Shown in pieces: positions 23,616 through 31,594 of a stretch of 64,000 bases of DNA (positions are counted from its first letter, which is position 1; each line of letters starts with the position of its first letter). The DNA is from Hespellia sp. (GTDB taxonomy: Bacteria; Bacillota; Clostridia; Lachnospirales; Lachnospiraceae), in contig JAQUVD010000001.1 in NCBI GenBank assembly GCA_028693555.1, positions 1 through 64,000 on the forward strand, in the 5' to 3' direction. A program made the position numbers and the translations under genes. Under the pieces are notes generated by a model. It was not told the origin of the DNA. It searched no databases and saw nothing but the letters and a program-made list of their open reading frames with translations.

Positions 23616-24020
23616 ATGGACGAGAAACCACTGACCCCCTTTGATGAATTAATTACACCGCCCACTCTGCAGATGTTAAAACTATTTATCCCGTATATTC
23701 CCTCCAATCAGCAAAAGACGCTTGCGGTCTATGAGAAATACTTAGAATTAAAATTCACATTTGATTTTTATCAAAAAAACCAGAATACGATACATATGCA
23801 GTCTATGGATACAAAACCGCTTTCCTTTACTGCGCTCATCGAAAAAATCAGCCCCTATTTGGGTGAGAATGAGCAGGGAATGTTAGAATCCATATCCAAT
23901 GCTATGAATATGATGGAAATGTTTCAGGAATTTCAGGAAATGGAGAGTGAAGCTGATGAACGAATGGATGAACAATCCCCTTCTGAAGAATATGAATCCG
24001 AAGAAACTACAATTAATTAA
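23616..24020 (+). CDS. Hypothetical acidic helical protein, 134 residues
   Basis: Not recognised. It starts at ATG after AAGGAGG. The N-terminus has PLTPFDELITPPTLQMLKLF; the middle is predicted helical; the C-terminal third has a Met-rich stretch (NAMNMMEMFQEFQEMES) followed by an acidic Glu/Ser/Asp tail. There is no signal peptide or membrane segment. It overlaps the next gene by 65 bases in another frame, which argues for coupled expression and a joint role with that protein. The pair precedes the TruA-like gene. Confidence 0.75.
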   Translation: MDEKPLTPFDELITPPTLQMLKLFIPYIPSNQQKTLAVYEKYLELKFTFDFYQKNQNTIHMQSMDTKPLSFTALIEKISPYLGENEQGMLESISNAMNMMEMFQEFQEMESEADERMDEQSPSEEYESEETTIN

Positions 24021-24240
24021 GACAGCCGCTGAGAAATCCAATGGGAAAAGAGGAAAGGAACTCGGCAATATTATGATGTCCCTGATTGCAAACGCAAGAA
24101 AACAAGGACTTTCGTTCACTTCTGATGAGATATCCTGCATCTTAGGCCTGATGAAAGAGGGAAAGACGCAAAAAGAACAGGACCAGATTGATCAGATGAT
24201 TACATTTGCCCGTTCAGTTATGAAAAAAAATATGTTATAA
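23956..24240 (+). CDS. Hypothetical helical protein, 94 residues
   Basis: Not recognised. It begins MNEWMNNPLLKNMNPKKLQL, with a weak GGAG site inside the previous gene; a GTG three codons earlier is possible. It is basic in the first half, predicted all-helical, and has the central block LGNIMMSLIANARKQGLSFT. The preceding protein is acidic and this one is basic, and their genes overlap, which would suit a complex. The gap to the TruA-like gene is 29 bases. Confidence 0.75.
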   Translation: MNEWMNNPLLKNMNPKKLQLIKTAAEKSNGKRGKELGNIMMSLIANARKQGLSFTSDEISCILGLMKEGKTQKEQDQIDQMITFARSVMKKNML

Positions 24241-24269
24241 TCAGACACACAGAAGAAAAGGAGTACAAA

Positions 24270-25016
24270 ATGAAAAATTACAAATTAGAAATAGAATACG
24301 ATGGCAGCCGCTATCAGGGCTGGCAGAGACTCGGCAAAGGCGAGTCCGGCAATACCATCTCCAACAAATTATTGGAGGTCATTGAAAAGCTGACAAATGA
24401 AAAAGTGGAACTTTTTTGTGGTGCAAGAACCGAGGTCGGTGTTCACGCTCATCTGCAGACCGCCAATTTTAAGACTGGCGCCAATCTCACACCATTAGAA
24501 GTAAAGCGTTATCTCAATCGCTATCTTCCAATGGACATTGCCGTCTTGAATGTCGAGATTGTACCGGAACGCTTTCACGCTGCATTGAATGCAGTTTCTA
24601 AGACTTACCTGTATCGCATCGTCACTGCAGATGTTCCAAACGTATTTGAACGCAAATACACGTATTATAACTTTCGCAAGTTAGATGTGGATGCAATGAA
24701 ACAGGCAGCCCTGCTCTTAGCCGGCAAGCATGACTTCAAGAACTTTTCAACTGCAAAGCGCGCGAAATCAAGCACTCGTGAAATCACAGGCATTGACATC
24801 TATGATGATGGTGATGAGATTCAGATTACCATCACAGCCAATGATTTCCTTCACAATATGGCACGCCTGATCATCGGCACCCTCATTGACATTGGAAATG
24901 GAAACCGCAAAGCTGATACGATCGATTCCATCTTCTTCGGAAGCGAGTCACCTGCAGAAGCCTGCGATGCAAAAGGATTATATCTGGAATCCGTGACATA
25001 TCCCAAAGAAGCCTAG
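24270..25016 (+). CDS. TruA-like tRNA pseudouridine synthase with Glu at the catalytic Asp position
   Basis: A 248-residue protein with the TruA fold; classical TruA converts U38-U40 of tRNAs to pseudouridine. The N-terminal EYDGSRYQGWQR and the C-terminal ANDFLHNMARLIIGTLIDIGNG are typical. The catalytic block that normally reads GRTDAGVHA here reads ARTEVGVHA, so the nucleophile position is Glu55 (codon GAG). FHAALNAVSKTYLYRI, where TruA usually has an Arg in RFSA, is also altered. It may therefore be a paralogue with changed or no activity rather than the housekeeping enzyme. A GAAAAGGAG site precedes the ATG. Confidence 0.85.
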   Translation: MKNYKLEIEYDGSRYQGWQRLGKGESGNTISNKLLEVIEKLTNEKVELFCGARTEVGVHAHLQTANFKTGANLTPLEVKRYLNRYLPMDIAVLNVEIVPERFHAALNAVSKTYLYRIVTADVPNVFERKYTYYNFRKLDVDAMKQAALLLAGKHDFKNFSTAKRAKSSTREITGIDIYDDGDEIQITITANDFLHNMARLIIGTLIDIGNGNRKADTIDSIFFGSESPAEACDAKGLYLESVTYPKEA

Positions 25017-25036
25017 ACATGCCACGCTCCACCCCT

Positions 25037-25897
25037 CTATCTCTTCAAATATTTCATCATGCTGTCATATTCTTTTTCCATGAGCTGATATCCGTGATGA
25101 TAGAAATTCATTAATGTGTCCGTATTGCGTTCCAGTCTTGAAACCACTGGAACCTGCGGACGAATCACATAAATCTTCCCTTCCTGTTCCAGCTGCTGGA
25201 TTTTCCTGATTGTCTCATTGTATACATAGCTTCTTCTCAGAATTGTATGCACAAGCTCCGGTCTGTTCTTGTATGCATGACGAAACAGCCGTACCATGGA
25301 GTTTGACGGACGGGATTTTCGATATCCCGGATTCTGCGTAAGGATTACAACAATCTTCTCATTTCCATACTCCATTGCCCTCTGAATCGGAATCGAATCT
25401 GCCAGTCCGCCATCCAGATAGGGGATTCCATCAATCTCAACCATCGGACAGATCAGCGGCATACTCGAAGACGCTCTTACCATCTTCAATAACTTAGCAC
25501 CATCTCCTGCAGTTTCAGACATATACTCCGCTTTTCCATTATTACAGTTCGTCGTAACAATCTCGCAGCAGCTATCAGATGCATAATACGTATCATAATC
25601 AAATGGGATCAGTTCATTTGGATATTTATCAAACATCATATCCATATTCATCAGACTCTTCTCTTTCAGACCTTCCCGAATTCCATAATAATAATTTAAT
25701 TCCTTTTCGGAGTGTATCATGCAGTCTCTTGTTCTTCCAATCTGTTTTGACACATAATCGACCGCATTGCACGCCCCTGCCGAGACACCAATCACATTGC
25801 TGAAAGCCACCTCTTGTTCCATTAAATAATCTAACAGTCCTGCGGTAAATACGCCTCTTGTTGCGCCACCTTCCAGTACAATCGTTGCTTTTTCCAA
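25037..25897 (-). CDS. Patatin-like phospholipase family protein
   Basis: A 286-residue lipid acyl hydrolase of the RssA/YlbK type. The glycine-rich oxyanion segment LEGGATRGVFTAGLLD (about 8-23), the nucleophile motif GVSAGA (about 38-43) and the catalytic Asp in YLDGGLADSIP (about 164-174) are all present. There is no signal peptide, so it probably acts on membrane lipids from inside the cell. It is transcribed from a good promoter divergent from the ABC-F gene. Confidence 0.92.
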   Translation of the reverse strand: MEKATIVLEGGATRGVFTAGLLDYLMEQEVAFSNVIGVSAGACNAVDYVSKQIGRTRDCMIHSEKELNYYYGIREGLKEKSLMNMDMMFDKYPNELIPFDYDTYYASDSCCEIVTTNCNNGKAEYMSETAGDGAKLLKMVRASSSMPLICPMVEIDGIPYLDGGLADSIPIQRAMEYGNEKIVVILTQNPGYRKSRPSNSMVRLFRHAYKNRPELVHTILRRSYVYNETIRKIQQLEQEGKIYVIRPQVPVVSRLERNTDTLMNFYHHGYQLMEKEYDSMMKYLKR

Positions 25898-25933
25898 ACT
25901 TACACTTCCTTTCCTTCTTATCCAATGGTTAGT

Positions 25934-25962
25934 ATTATAAATCAGTTTCCGCCATTTGTAAA
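25934..25962 (-). promoter_or_regulatory. Promoter of the patatin gene
   Basis: On the minus strand TTTACA (25957-25962) and a consensus TATAAT (25934-25939) are separated by exactly 17 bases. It lies close to the divergent ABC-F/luxS promoter. Confidence 0.75.
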
Positions 25963-25970
25963 ATAGTTCC

Positions 25971-25999
25971 TTGATATTGTCTTGTTCTCATGTTAATAT
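25971..25999 (+). promoter_or_regulatory. Promoter of the ABC-F/luxS operon
   Basis: TTGATA (25971-25976) and TAATAT (25994-25999) are separated by exactly 17 bases. An untranslated leader of roughly 70 bases then precedes the ABC-F start. Confidence 0.6.
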
Positions 26000-26078
26000 A
26001 AAAAAGTATGCAAACATGCGGGATATCTATCTATTTTCGCAGACAAAACCAGTATTTTACAAAAACAAGGAGAACGCT

Positions 26079-27710
26079 ATGATTAGTGCAAATAATATTA
26101 CCCTCCGCGTAGGCAAGAAAGCCCTATTCGAAGATGTCAACATTAAATTTACCGAAGGCAACTGTTACGGTATGATCGGTGCAAACGGTGCAGGTAAATC
26201 TACCTTTTTAAAAATCTTATCAGGAAATTTAGAGCCGACGAACGGTGACATTGTCATCACACCGGGGGAACGTCTTTCATTCTTACAGCAGGATCATTAT
26301 AAATATGATGAGTACCTCGTTTTGGATACTGTTATCATGGGAAATGCAAGACTCTTCGAGATTATGAAAGAGAAAGAAGCTATTTACGCCAAAGAAGATT
26401 TTACCGATGAAGACGGGATGAAAGCCAGTGAATTAGAAGGCGAATTTGCAACCATGAACGGATGGGAAGCTGAGTCTGACGCTGCGACTCTTTTGAACGG
26501 TCTTGGAATCGATACGGATCTCCATTACAAATATCTAAAAGACCTGACTGGTGCTGAGAAAGTGAAAGTACTTCTTGCCCAGGCACTGTTTGGCAATCCT
26601 GACATTCTGCTTCTCGATGAGCCTACCAACCATTTGGATCTCGATGCAATTGCCTGGTTAGAGGAATTTCTGATTAACTTTGAGAATACGGTCATCGTTG
26701 TATCCCATGACCGATATTTCTTAAATAAGGTCTGTACACAGATTGCGGATATCGACTATGGAAAAATCCAGTTATATGCCGGCAACTATGATTTCTGGTA
26801 TGAATCAAGCCAGCTGATGCTCCGTCAGATGAAGGAGGCCAATAAGAAGAAAGAAGAAAAGATTAAGGAATTGCAGGACTTCATCTCTCGATTCAGCGCG
26901 AATGCATCGAAATCTAAACAGGCAACTTCCCGTAAGAAGGCTCTTGAAAAAATTGAACTGGATGATATTCGTCCATCCAGTCGTAAATATCCTTACATTG
27001 ACTTCCGCCCAGAACGTGAAATCGGAAATGAAGTTCTCACGGTAGAAGGTCTTTCTAAGACAATCGATGGTGTGAAGATTCTCGACAATTTGGAATTTAC
27101 AATTAACCGTGAAGATAAAGTTGCATTTGTCGGCGGAAATGAATTGGCCAAGACTGTACTGTTCAAGATTTTAATTGGAGAGATGGAACCGGATGCAGGA
27201 ACCTACAAATGGGGTGTCACGACATCACAGGGCTATTTTCCAAAAGACTTCGGAAAAGAATTCGACAACGATTACACCATCACAGAATGGCTGACACAGT
27301 TTTCTGAGAATAAGGACGCAACTTATGTACGTGGTTTTCTGGGAAGAATGCTTTTTGCAGGAGATGACGGTGTCAAGAAATTAAAAGTATTATCCGGTGG
27401 TGAAAAGGTGCGTTGTCTTCTTTCGAAGATGATGATTTCTGCTTCAAATGTACTGATCTTAGATGAGCCGACCAATCATCTGGACATGGAATCCATCACA
27501 GCACTCAACAACGGTATGATTAAATTTCCAGGTGTTCTTCTCTTCTCTTCTCGAGATCATCAGATTGTAGAGACGACTGCAAACCGAATCATGGAGATTG
27601 TTCCTGGTGGTAAACTGATTGACAAGATCAGCACTTACGATGAATATCTTGAAAATGATGAGATGGCAAGAAAGCGTCAGACCTATACAATGGACGAAGA
27701 GGACAACTAA
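26079..27710 (+). CDS. ABC-F family ATPase (YbiT/YkpA-like)
   Basis: A 543-residue protein with two ATPase domains and no membrane part; ABC-F proteins act on the ribosome. The first Walker A is GANGAGKST (about 36-44), and Walker B LLLDEPTNHLD is followed by the linker of charged helices (about 245-310). The second half has GGNELAKT in place of a normal Walker A, an intact LSGGEKVRCLL signature and LILDEPTNHLD. A degenerate second Walker A is known in one ABC-F branch and need not mean loss of function. The start chosen is ATG 26079 after AAGGAG; the longer upstream frame lacks a site. luxS follows with one base between. Confidence 0.93.
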   Translation: MISANNITLRVGKKALFEDVNIKFTEGNCYGMIGANGAGKSTFLKILSGNLEPTNGDIVITPGERLSFLQQDHYKYDEYLVLDTVIMGNARLFEIMKEKEAIYAKEDFTDEDGMKASELEGEFATMNGWEAESDAATLLNGLGIDTDLHYKYLKDLTGAEKVKVLLAQALFGNPDILLLDEPTNHLDLDAIAWLEEFLINFENTVIVVSHDRYFLNKVCTQIADIDYGKIQLYAGNYDFWYESSQLMLRQMKEANKKKEEKIKELQDFISRFSANASKSKQATSRKKALEKIELDDIRPSSRKYPYIDFRPEREIGNEVLTVEGLSKTIDGVKILDNLEFTINREDKVAFVGGNELAKTVLFKILIGEMEPDAGTYKWGVTTSQGYFPKDFGKEFDNDYTITEWLTQFSENKDATYVRGFLGRMLFAGDDGVKKLKVLSGGEKVRCLLSKMMISASNVLILDEPTNHLDMESITALNNGMIKFPGVLLFSSRDHQIVETTANRIMEIVPGGKLIDKISTYDEYLENDEMARKRQTYTMDEEDN

Positions 27711-27711
27711 G

Positions 27712-28191
27712 ATGGAAAAGATTACAAGTTTTACAATCAATCACCTGTCTTTGCAGCCCGGAATCTATGTTTCAAGAAAAGATCCGATCGGCGATCAGGT
27801 CATCACCACCTTTGACCTGCGCATGACAAGTCCGAATGAAGAACCGGTTATGAATACGGCTGAGATGCATACGATTGAGCATCTCGCCGCCACATTTCTA
27901 CGTAACCACCACAGCTTTGGTTCCAAAATTATTTACTTTGGACCAATGGGCTGTCGTACCGGTTTTTATTTACTCCTTTCCGGAGATTACGAATCCCGCG
28001 ATATCGTACCATTGATGCGGGAGATGTTCCGGTTCATTGCTGATTTTAAGGGAGATGTTCCGGGAGCTTCTGCAAGAGACTGCGGAAACTATCTTGATAT
28101 GAATCTTCCGATGGCTAACTATCTCGCGGACAGATTTTTAAATGAAGTATTAATGGATATTGACAATTCCAGACTGATTTATCCAGAATAA
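27712..28191 (+). CDS. luxS: S-ribosylhomocysteine lyase LuxS
   Basis: A 159-residue enzyme that splits S-ribosylhomocysteine into homocysteine and DPD, the precursor of autoinducer-2, and completes the activated methyl cycle. The metal motif HTIEH (about 54-58), the Cys in ARDCGNYLDMNL and the N-terminal SFTINHLSLQPG are intact. The start is the ATG one base after the ABC-F stop, with GAGGA in the last ABC-F codons, so translation is coupled. The stop codon is the first element of the terminator hairpin. Confidence 0.97.
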   Translation: MEKITSFTINHLSLQPGIYVSRKDPIGDQVITTFDLRMTSPNEEPVMNTAEMHTIEHLAATFLRNHHSFGSKIIYFGPMGCRTGFYLLLSGDYESRDIVPLMREMFRFIADFKGDVPGASARDCGNYLDMNLPMANYLADRFLNEVLMDIDNSRLIYPE

Positions 28192-28233
28192 AAAAGTTGT
28201 ATTGGTGATTTTCCTCGCCAATACAACTTTTTT
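28191..28233. terminator. Bidirectional terminator between luxS and DUF5662
   Basis: A 15-bp stem (28191-28205 with 28218-28232) begins with five A residues and ends with six T residues, so it works for both converging genes. The luxS stop codon and the stop codon of the opposing gene both touch it. Confidence 0.88.
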
Positions 28234-28765
28234 ATTTGTTTTTTAATATTCTTTTTCTGATATAGGAAAATGTTCTCTTCTCGCCTTTATCCGCAAGCAT
28301 GCGAAGCATTCCTTCCAGTAACCTTTCCGTCTCCGGATGAATCACATAATAACCTCTTCCACGTTCAAAATATGCCAGAGGTGCCTGATTCGTATAGGTT
28401 TCACCCATATAGATTTTACTTGCCGCAATCCGATCCATGAACATTTCAACAACGTATTTTTCCGGCATCTTCATCCCTGCCAGAATTTTATCATCTTCCA
28501 TACTGTAGTCGATCCAATATTCGTAGTGATGCTTATTGCGGCCTTTATGATGCAGCCATGCCGAAGAATAACCGATATCCTCTCGCTGTGCATTGTTTGG
28601 GCTTCTGGTTCCCTGATAATATTTACATCCAACACAGAATTCCGTTAAGGTATACTTTGAGAGATCATGCATCAATCCCTGTTTATATAATCCCACTTGA
28701 AAGCATCCCTTCATCACCAGGAACTTATGACTTGTAATTGTGCAAAAATGCTGCCATATTTTCAT
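28232..28765 (-). CDS. DUF5662 family protein
   Basis: A 177-residue protein of unknown function that I recognise as the DUF5662 type. It is rich in His, Tyr and aromatic residues: GLMHDLSKYTLTEF (about 30-43), AWLHHKGRNKHHYEYW (about 69-84) and the later MFMDRIAASKIYMG. The spaced HD/HH pairs resemble a metal-binding helical hydrolase (HD-like), but this is inference. It converges with luxS and lies 19 bases downstream of the debranching-like gene, so it may belong to that operon. Confidence 0.72.
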   Translation of the reverse strand: MKIWQHFCTITSHKFLVMKGCFQVGLYKQGLMHDLSKYTLTEFCVGCKYYQGTRSPNNAQREDIGYSSAWLHHKGRNKHHYEYWIDYSMEDDKILAGMKMPEKYVVEMFMDRIAASKIYMGETYTNQAPLAYFERGRGYYVIHPETERLLEGMLRMLADKGEKRTFSYIRKRILKNK

Positions 28766-28784
28766 AAATACTACTCACTTTCTA

Positions 28785-30485
28785 CTATTTCCCAACTAAA
28801 AATACCGCTGTCCTCTCTTCAACTTCCAATAGTTTCTGATTCTTTAACAGTTTGCATTTTGGAAGCAGTCCGTCCTTGGTATCCAGCACCTGATACCATT
28901 TTTTACGGTCAGGAAGAGAAGGCAGTGCATAAGTGTGGCTCAGCCAATGCATATTGTATGCAACAAAACATTCATCGTCTTTCATTGCTGCACCACTATA
29001 CATCACGCCAAGCTGTCTGCTCGATATGATTGCCGGTACACGCCATGCACTTTCTCCATGATAGGATACGTCCGGTATCCCGCAGGAAGTCTGATCCGTT
29101 CCCAGAAGCTGATTTTCTTTGTGGAGTATTGGATGATCCCTGCGAAGCTGAATCAGATCTTTCACATATTGTAACAGTTCCGAATCTTCTCTGCATTTTG
29201 ACCAATTCTGCCATGCAGTCTCATTATCCTGACAGTAGACATTATTGTTGCCATTTTGTGTATTGCCAAATTCGTCTCCCGCGAGAATACAAGGCATTCC
29301 CTGCGCCGTCAGCAGCAGGAAAAATGCATTCCGGACCTGATTTTTTCTGAGCTGAACCACCGCTTTTTTACGACTTGGTCCTTCTGCTCCACAATTCCAG
29401 CTATAATTATAGTCCGGGCCATCCTGGTTCTGCTCCCCGTTTTTCTCATTATGCTTTCCATCATATGACACAACATCCTGAAGTGTAAATCCCGTATGAT
29501 CTGTAATATAATTGTAAACGCCATCTTCTCCGGTATTACGCCTCAGCGCCCACATAACATCTGAAACCATCCCCTCATCGCCCTTTAAGAACTGCCTCAT
29601 CACATTCTGAAAGCGTTCTTCTTTCTTCATGATCTTCGTATTTGCAAGCAATGGGTTCTGCTTGATACTCTGCATTGGAGCGTTGTAAGGATTCAGGATA
29701 AATCCATCCACATGATACTCCAGCACATAGTATTCCAGACACTTTTCAACAAGCTGTGTGCGAATTCCCTCTTCAAATGGAAAATACAGTACGACTTCAA
29801 TCCCGGCCTGATGCATCTGCCGGATCATGTCCTTGAGTTCATTCACCGCTGAATCTCCGGCAGCATAAGATTCTTTCGGCGCAAAATAAAAGCCGCTTCC
29901 ATATCCCCAGTAATTCGTATAATTCTTCTTCCTGTCTTCAAATTCATAGATTGGCATACATTGAATCTGATTGATCCCAAGCTCTTTTAGATACGGAATC
30001 TTCTCGGCAACACCGGCAAAGGTTCCTTTGTGCTTCACCTTCGAAGAGCGGTGCTTCGTAAAGCCTCTCACATGCAGACTGTATGCCACCACCTCGTGAT
30101 AGGGAATATTGAGCGGATGGTCACCATTCCATTCGTATGGACCGGCAGAAATTCGTGCATGAATTGGATTCGTGTGATTCTCCATCTCTTCGCCAAACGT
30201 TTTTCTTCCGGTTAATTCTCTGGCATATGGTTCCACATACGGCACTTCATCTATATAGAAATTATATTCATAATCTTCAAAATCAAAATCAGAAACCTCT
30301 AAAAATCTTACCGTACCAATTGCATCCTTTTCTGGCATTTTATATATCTGATCAGGCACTTCATCGCCTTTTTTATATAAGCGTAATTCACATTTCTTCT
30401 CCTTCGGTACATGAATCGCAAAATTTACACGATTCCCGTTCACTGATATCCCCAATGGAGCTGCATAGCCCTGTCCTCGTCTCAT
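28785..30485 (-). CDS. GH13 glycogen-debranching/isoamylase-like protein without catalytic residues (probable pseudoenzyme)
   Basis: A 566-residue protein with an N-terminal CBM48-like beta domain (about 5-90) and a GH13 barrel close to GlgX/isoamylase. Landmarks such as EYHVDGF, TNYWGY and DNETAWQNW are clear. Every catalytic position has changed: region II GFRFD reads GFILN (Asn265 for the nucleophile), region III AEAWD reads KKEE (Lys288 for the acid/base), and region IV HDGFTL reads HTGFTL (Thr331). The region I loop with DxxxNH is missing. The frame is intact. It may bind glucans without cutting them. It follows a sugar-binding lipoprotein gene by 12 bases. Confidence 0.85.
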   Translation of the reverse strand: MRRGQGYAAPLGISVNGNRVNFAIHVPKEKKCELRLYKKGDEVPDQIYKMPEKDAIGTVRFLEVSDFDFEDYEYNFYIDEVPYVEPYARELTGRKTFGEEMENHTNPIHARISAGPYEWNGDHPLNIPYHEVVAYSLHVRGFTKHRSSKVKHKGTFAGVAEKIPYLKELGINQIQCMPIYEFEDRKKNYTNYWGYGSGFYFAPKESYAAGDSAVNELKDMIRQMHQAGIEVVLYFPFEEGIRTQLVEKCLEYYVLEYHVDGFILNPYNAPMQSIKQNPLLANTKIMKKEERFQNVMRQFLKGDEGMVSDVMWALRRNTGEDGVYNYITDHTGFTLQDVVSYDGKHNEKNGEQNQDGPDYNYSWNCGAEGPSRKKAVVQLRKNQVRNAFFLLLTAQGMPCILAGDEFGNTQNGNNNVYCQDNETAWQNWSKCREDSELLQYVKDLIQLRRDHPILHKENQLLGTDQTSCGIPDVSYHGESAWRVPAIISSRQLGVMYSGAAMKDDECFVAYNMHWLSHTYALPSLPDRKKWYQVLDTKDGLLPKCKLLKNQKLLEVEERTAVFLVGK

Positions 30486-30497
30486 ATACTTTCCTTC

Positions 30498-31496
30498 CTA
30501 CTGCCAGCCATCTGTTCCATATAACCCTACATTTGTTCGGTCAATTAAAAATGTGTCTTCGTAGACCATCTTCTCATAATCGTCTCCATTCAATACCGCA
30601 AACGCAGTATTTGCTGCTGTCTTTCCAATGTTAATCGGGGATTGCGCTCCCGTGCCGACGATTGGGCTTGTTCCTTTTGCGATCTCAGCCTTCACATCTG
30701 GTGAACCATCCACTCCATAAATCAGGATTTCATTTCGATTCGCCTGCGTGACAGCTTCCAACGCACCAAGTGCCATCTGATCATTTCCACACATAATCGC
30801 TTCCAATTTGTCATTTACAGCTAAAATCCTTGCGACCTCCGTCTTGGCTCTGTCTTTCTCCCCGGCGGCTTCGACACGTTCTAACACCTCAAACCCGCAT
30901 CCTGCAATCGCCTCTTCAAATCCTGTAATCCTGTCGATCTGTGAATTCATGACCTGACTTTCCAGCACCACAACGCTGCCGCCATTTGGTTTGCGATTCA
31001 CTAAATCTTCCCCGCACACATAACCTGCATTCTTATTATCTGACCCGATAAATGCAGTAACATGATCAATATCCTTCACCTCTGTATCAATATTGATAAT
31101 TGGAATATCGGCTTCATTCAATGCATCAATGCCGGGCTGAATTGCTTCCCAGTCGACCGGGCATAAGAAAACACCGTCCACCCCATCTGTAATCATCTGA
31201 TTAATCTGCTCCAGTTGAGTAGTACAGTCACCTGCTGCATCATAAGTAACCAGCATTGAGCCCTGTTCCTTTACAACTGTTTCAATTGATAATTTTAATG
31301 ATTCAAAATATGGATTGTTCATATCAATACCGGCATATCCGAATGTATATGCTGTGGTTTCCTGTGAATCTTCTGTTTCCGTTTTATCTTCATCTTCCAC
31401 AACGCTGTCCGGCATTCCGGAAGTTTTTTTGCATGCACATAACATGACTGTTCCTAATACAATTACAAGAATTGTGCTTAATATTCGTTTTTTCAT
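30498..31496 (-). CDS. RbsB-like sugar-binding lipoprotein
   Basis: A 332-residue periplasmic-binding-protein family 4 member. The signal peptide MKKRILSTILVIVLGTVML ends in a lipobox-like LCAC, giving lipid-modified Cys22. The mature part has the sugar-binder pattern FGYAGIDMNNPYFESLKLS (about 52-70), IPIINIDTEV, NIGKTAANTAF and a C-terminal hinge. No ABC permease or ATPase genes follow; instead the next gene is the catalytically altered debranching-like protein. It could therefore be a sensor or an orphan component. A promoter is visible at 31516-31543. Confidence 0.88.
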   Translation of the reverse strand: MKKRILSTILVIVLGTVMLCACKKTSGMPDSVVEDEDKTETEDSQETTAYTFGYAGIDMNNPYFESLKLSIETVVKEQGSMLVTYDAAGDCTTQLEQINQMITDGVDGVFLCPVDWEAIQPGIDALNEADIPIINIDTEVKDIDHVTAFIGSDNKNAGYVCGEDLVNRKPNGGSVVVLESQVMNSQIDRITGFEEAIAGCGFEVLERVEAAGEKDRAKTEVARILAVNDKLEAIMCGNDQMALGALEAVTQANRNEILIYGVDGSPDVKAEIAKGTSPIVGTGAQSPINIGKTAANTAFAVLNGDDYEKMVYEDTFLIDRTNVGLYGTDGWQ

Positions 31497-31515
31497 TTCT
31501 AATCCTCCACACTAT

Positions 31516-31543
31516 ATTCTATCGTGTTTTGAATGATTGTCAA
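31516..31543 (-). promoter_or_regulatory. Promoter of the sugar-binding lipoprotein operon
   Basis: On the minus strand a perfect TTGACA (31538-31543) and TAGAAT (31516-31521) are separated by 16 bases, just before the ribosome binding site of the lipoprotein gene. Confidence 0.65.
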
Positions 31544-31549
31544 TAGATT

Positions 31550-31584
31550 AAAAAAATCAACCGCCTGTTTTGACGATTGATTTT
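31550..31584 (-). terminator. Terminator after pduO-like gene
   Basis: On the minus strand an 8-bp stem (31577-31584 with 31553-31560) is followed by a run of T residues. It lies about 10 bases past the stop codon of the adenosyltransferase gene. Confidence 0.7.
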
Positions 31585-31594
31585 AGCAAACACC

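Noticed and set aside
26079-27710. Degenerate second Walker A (GGNELAKT) in the ABC-F protein as a novelty
   Set aside because: One branch of ABC-F proteins commonly carries this kind of change while keeping the other ATP-binding motifs, so it is expected variation.
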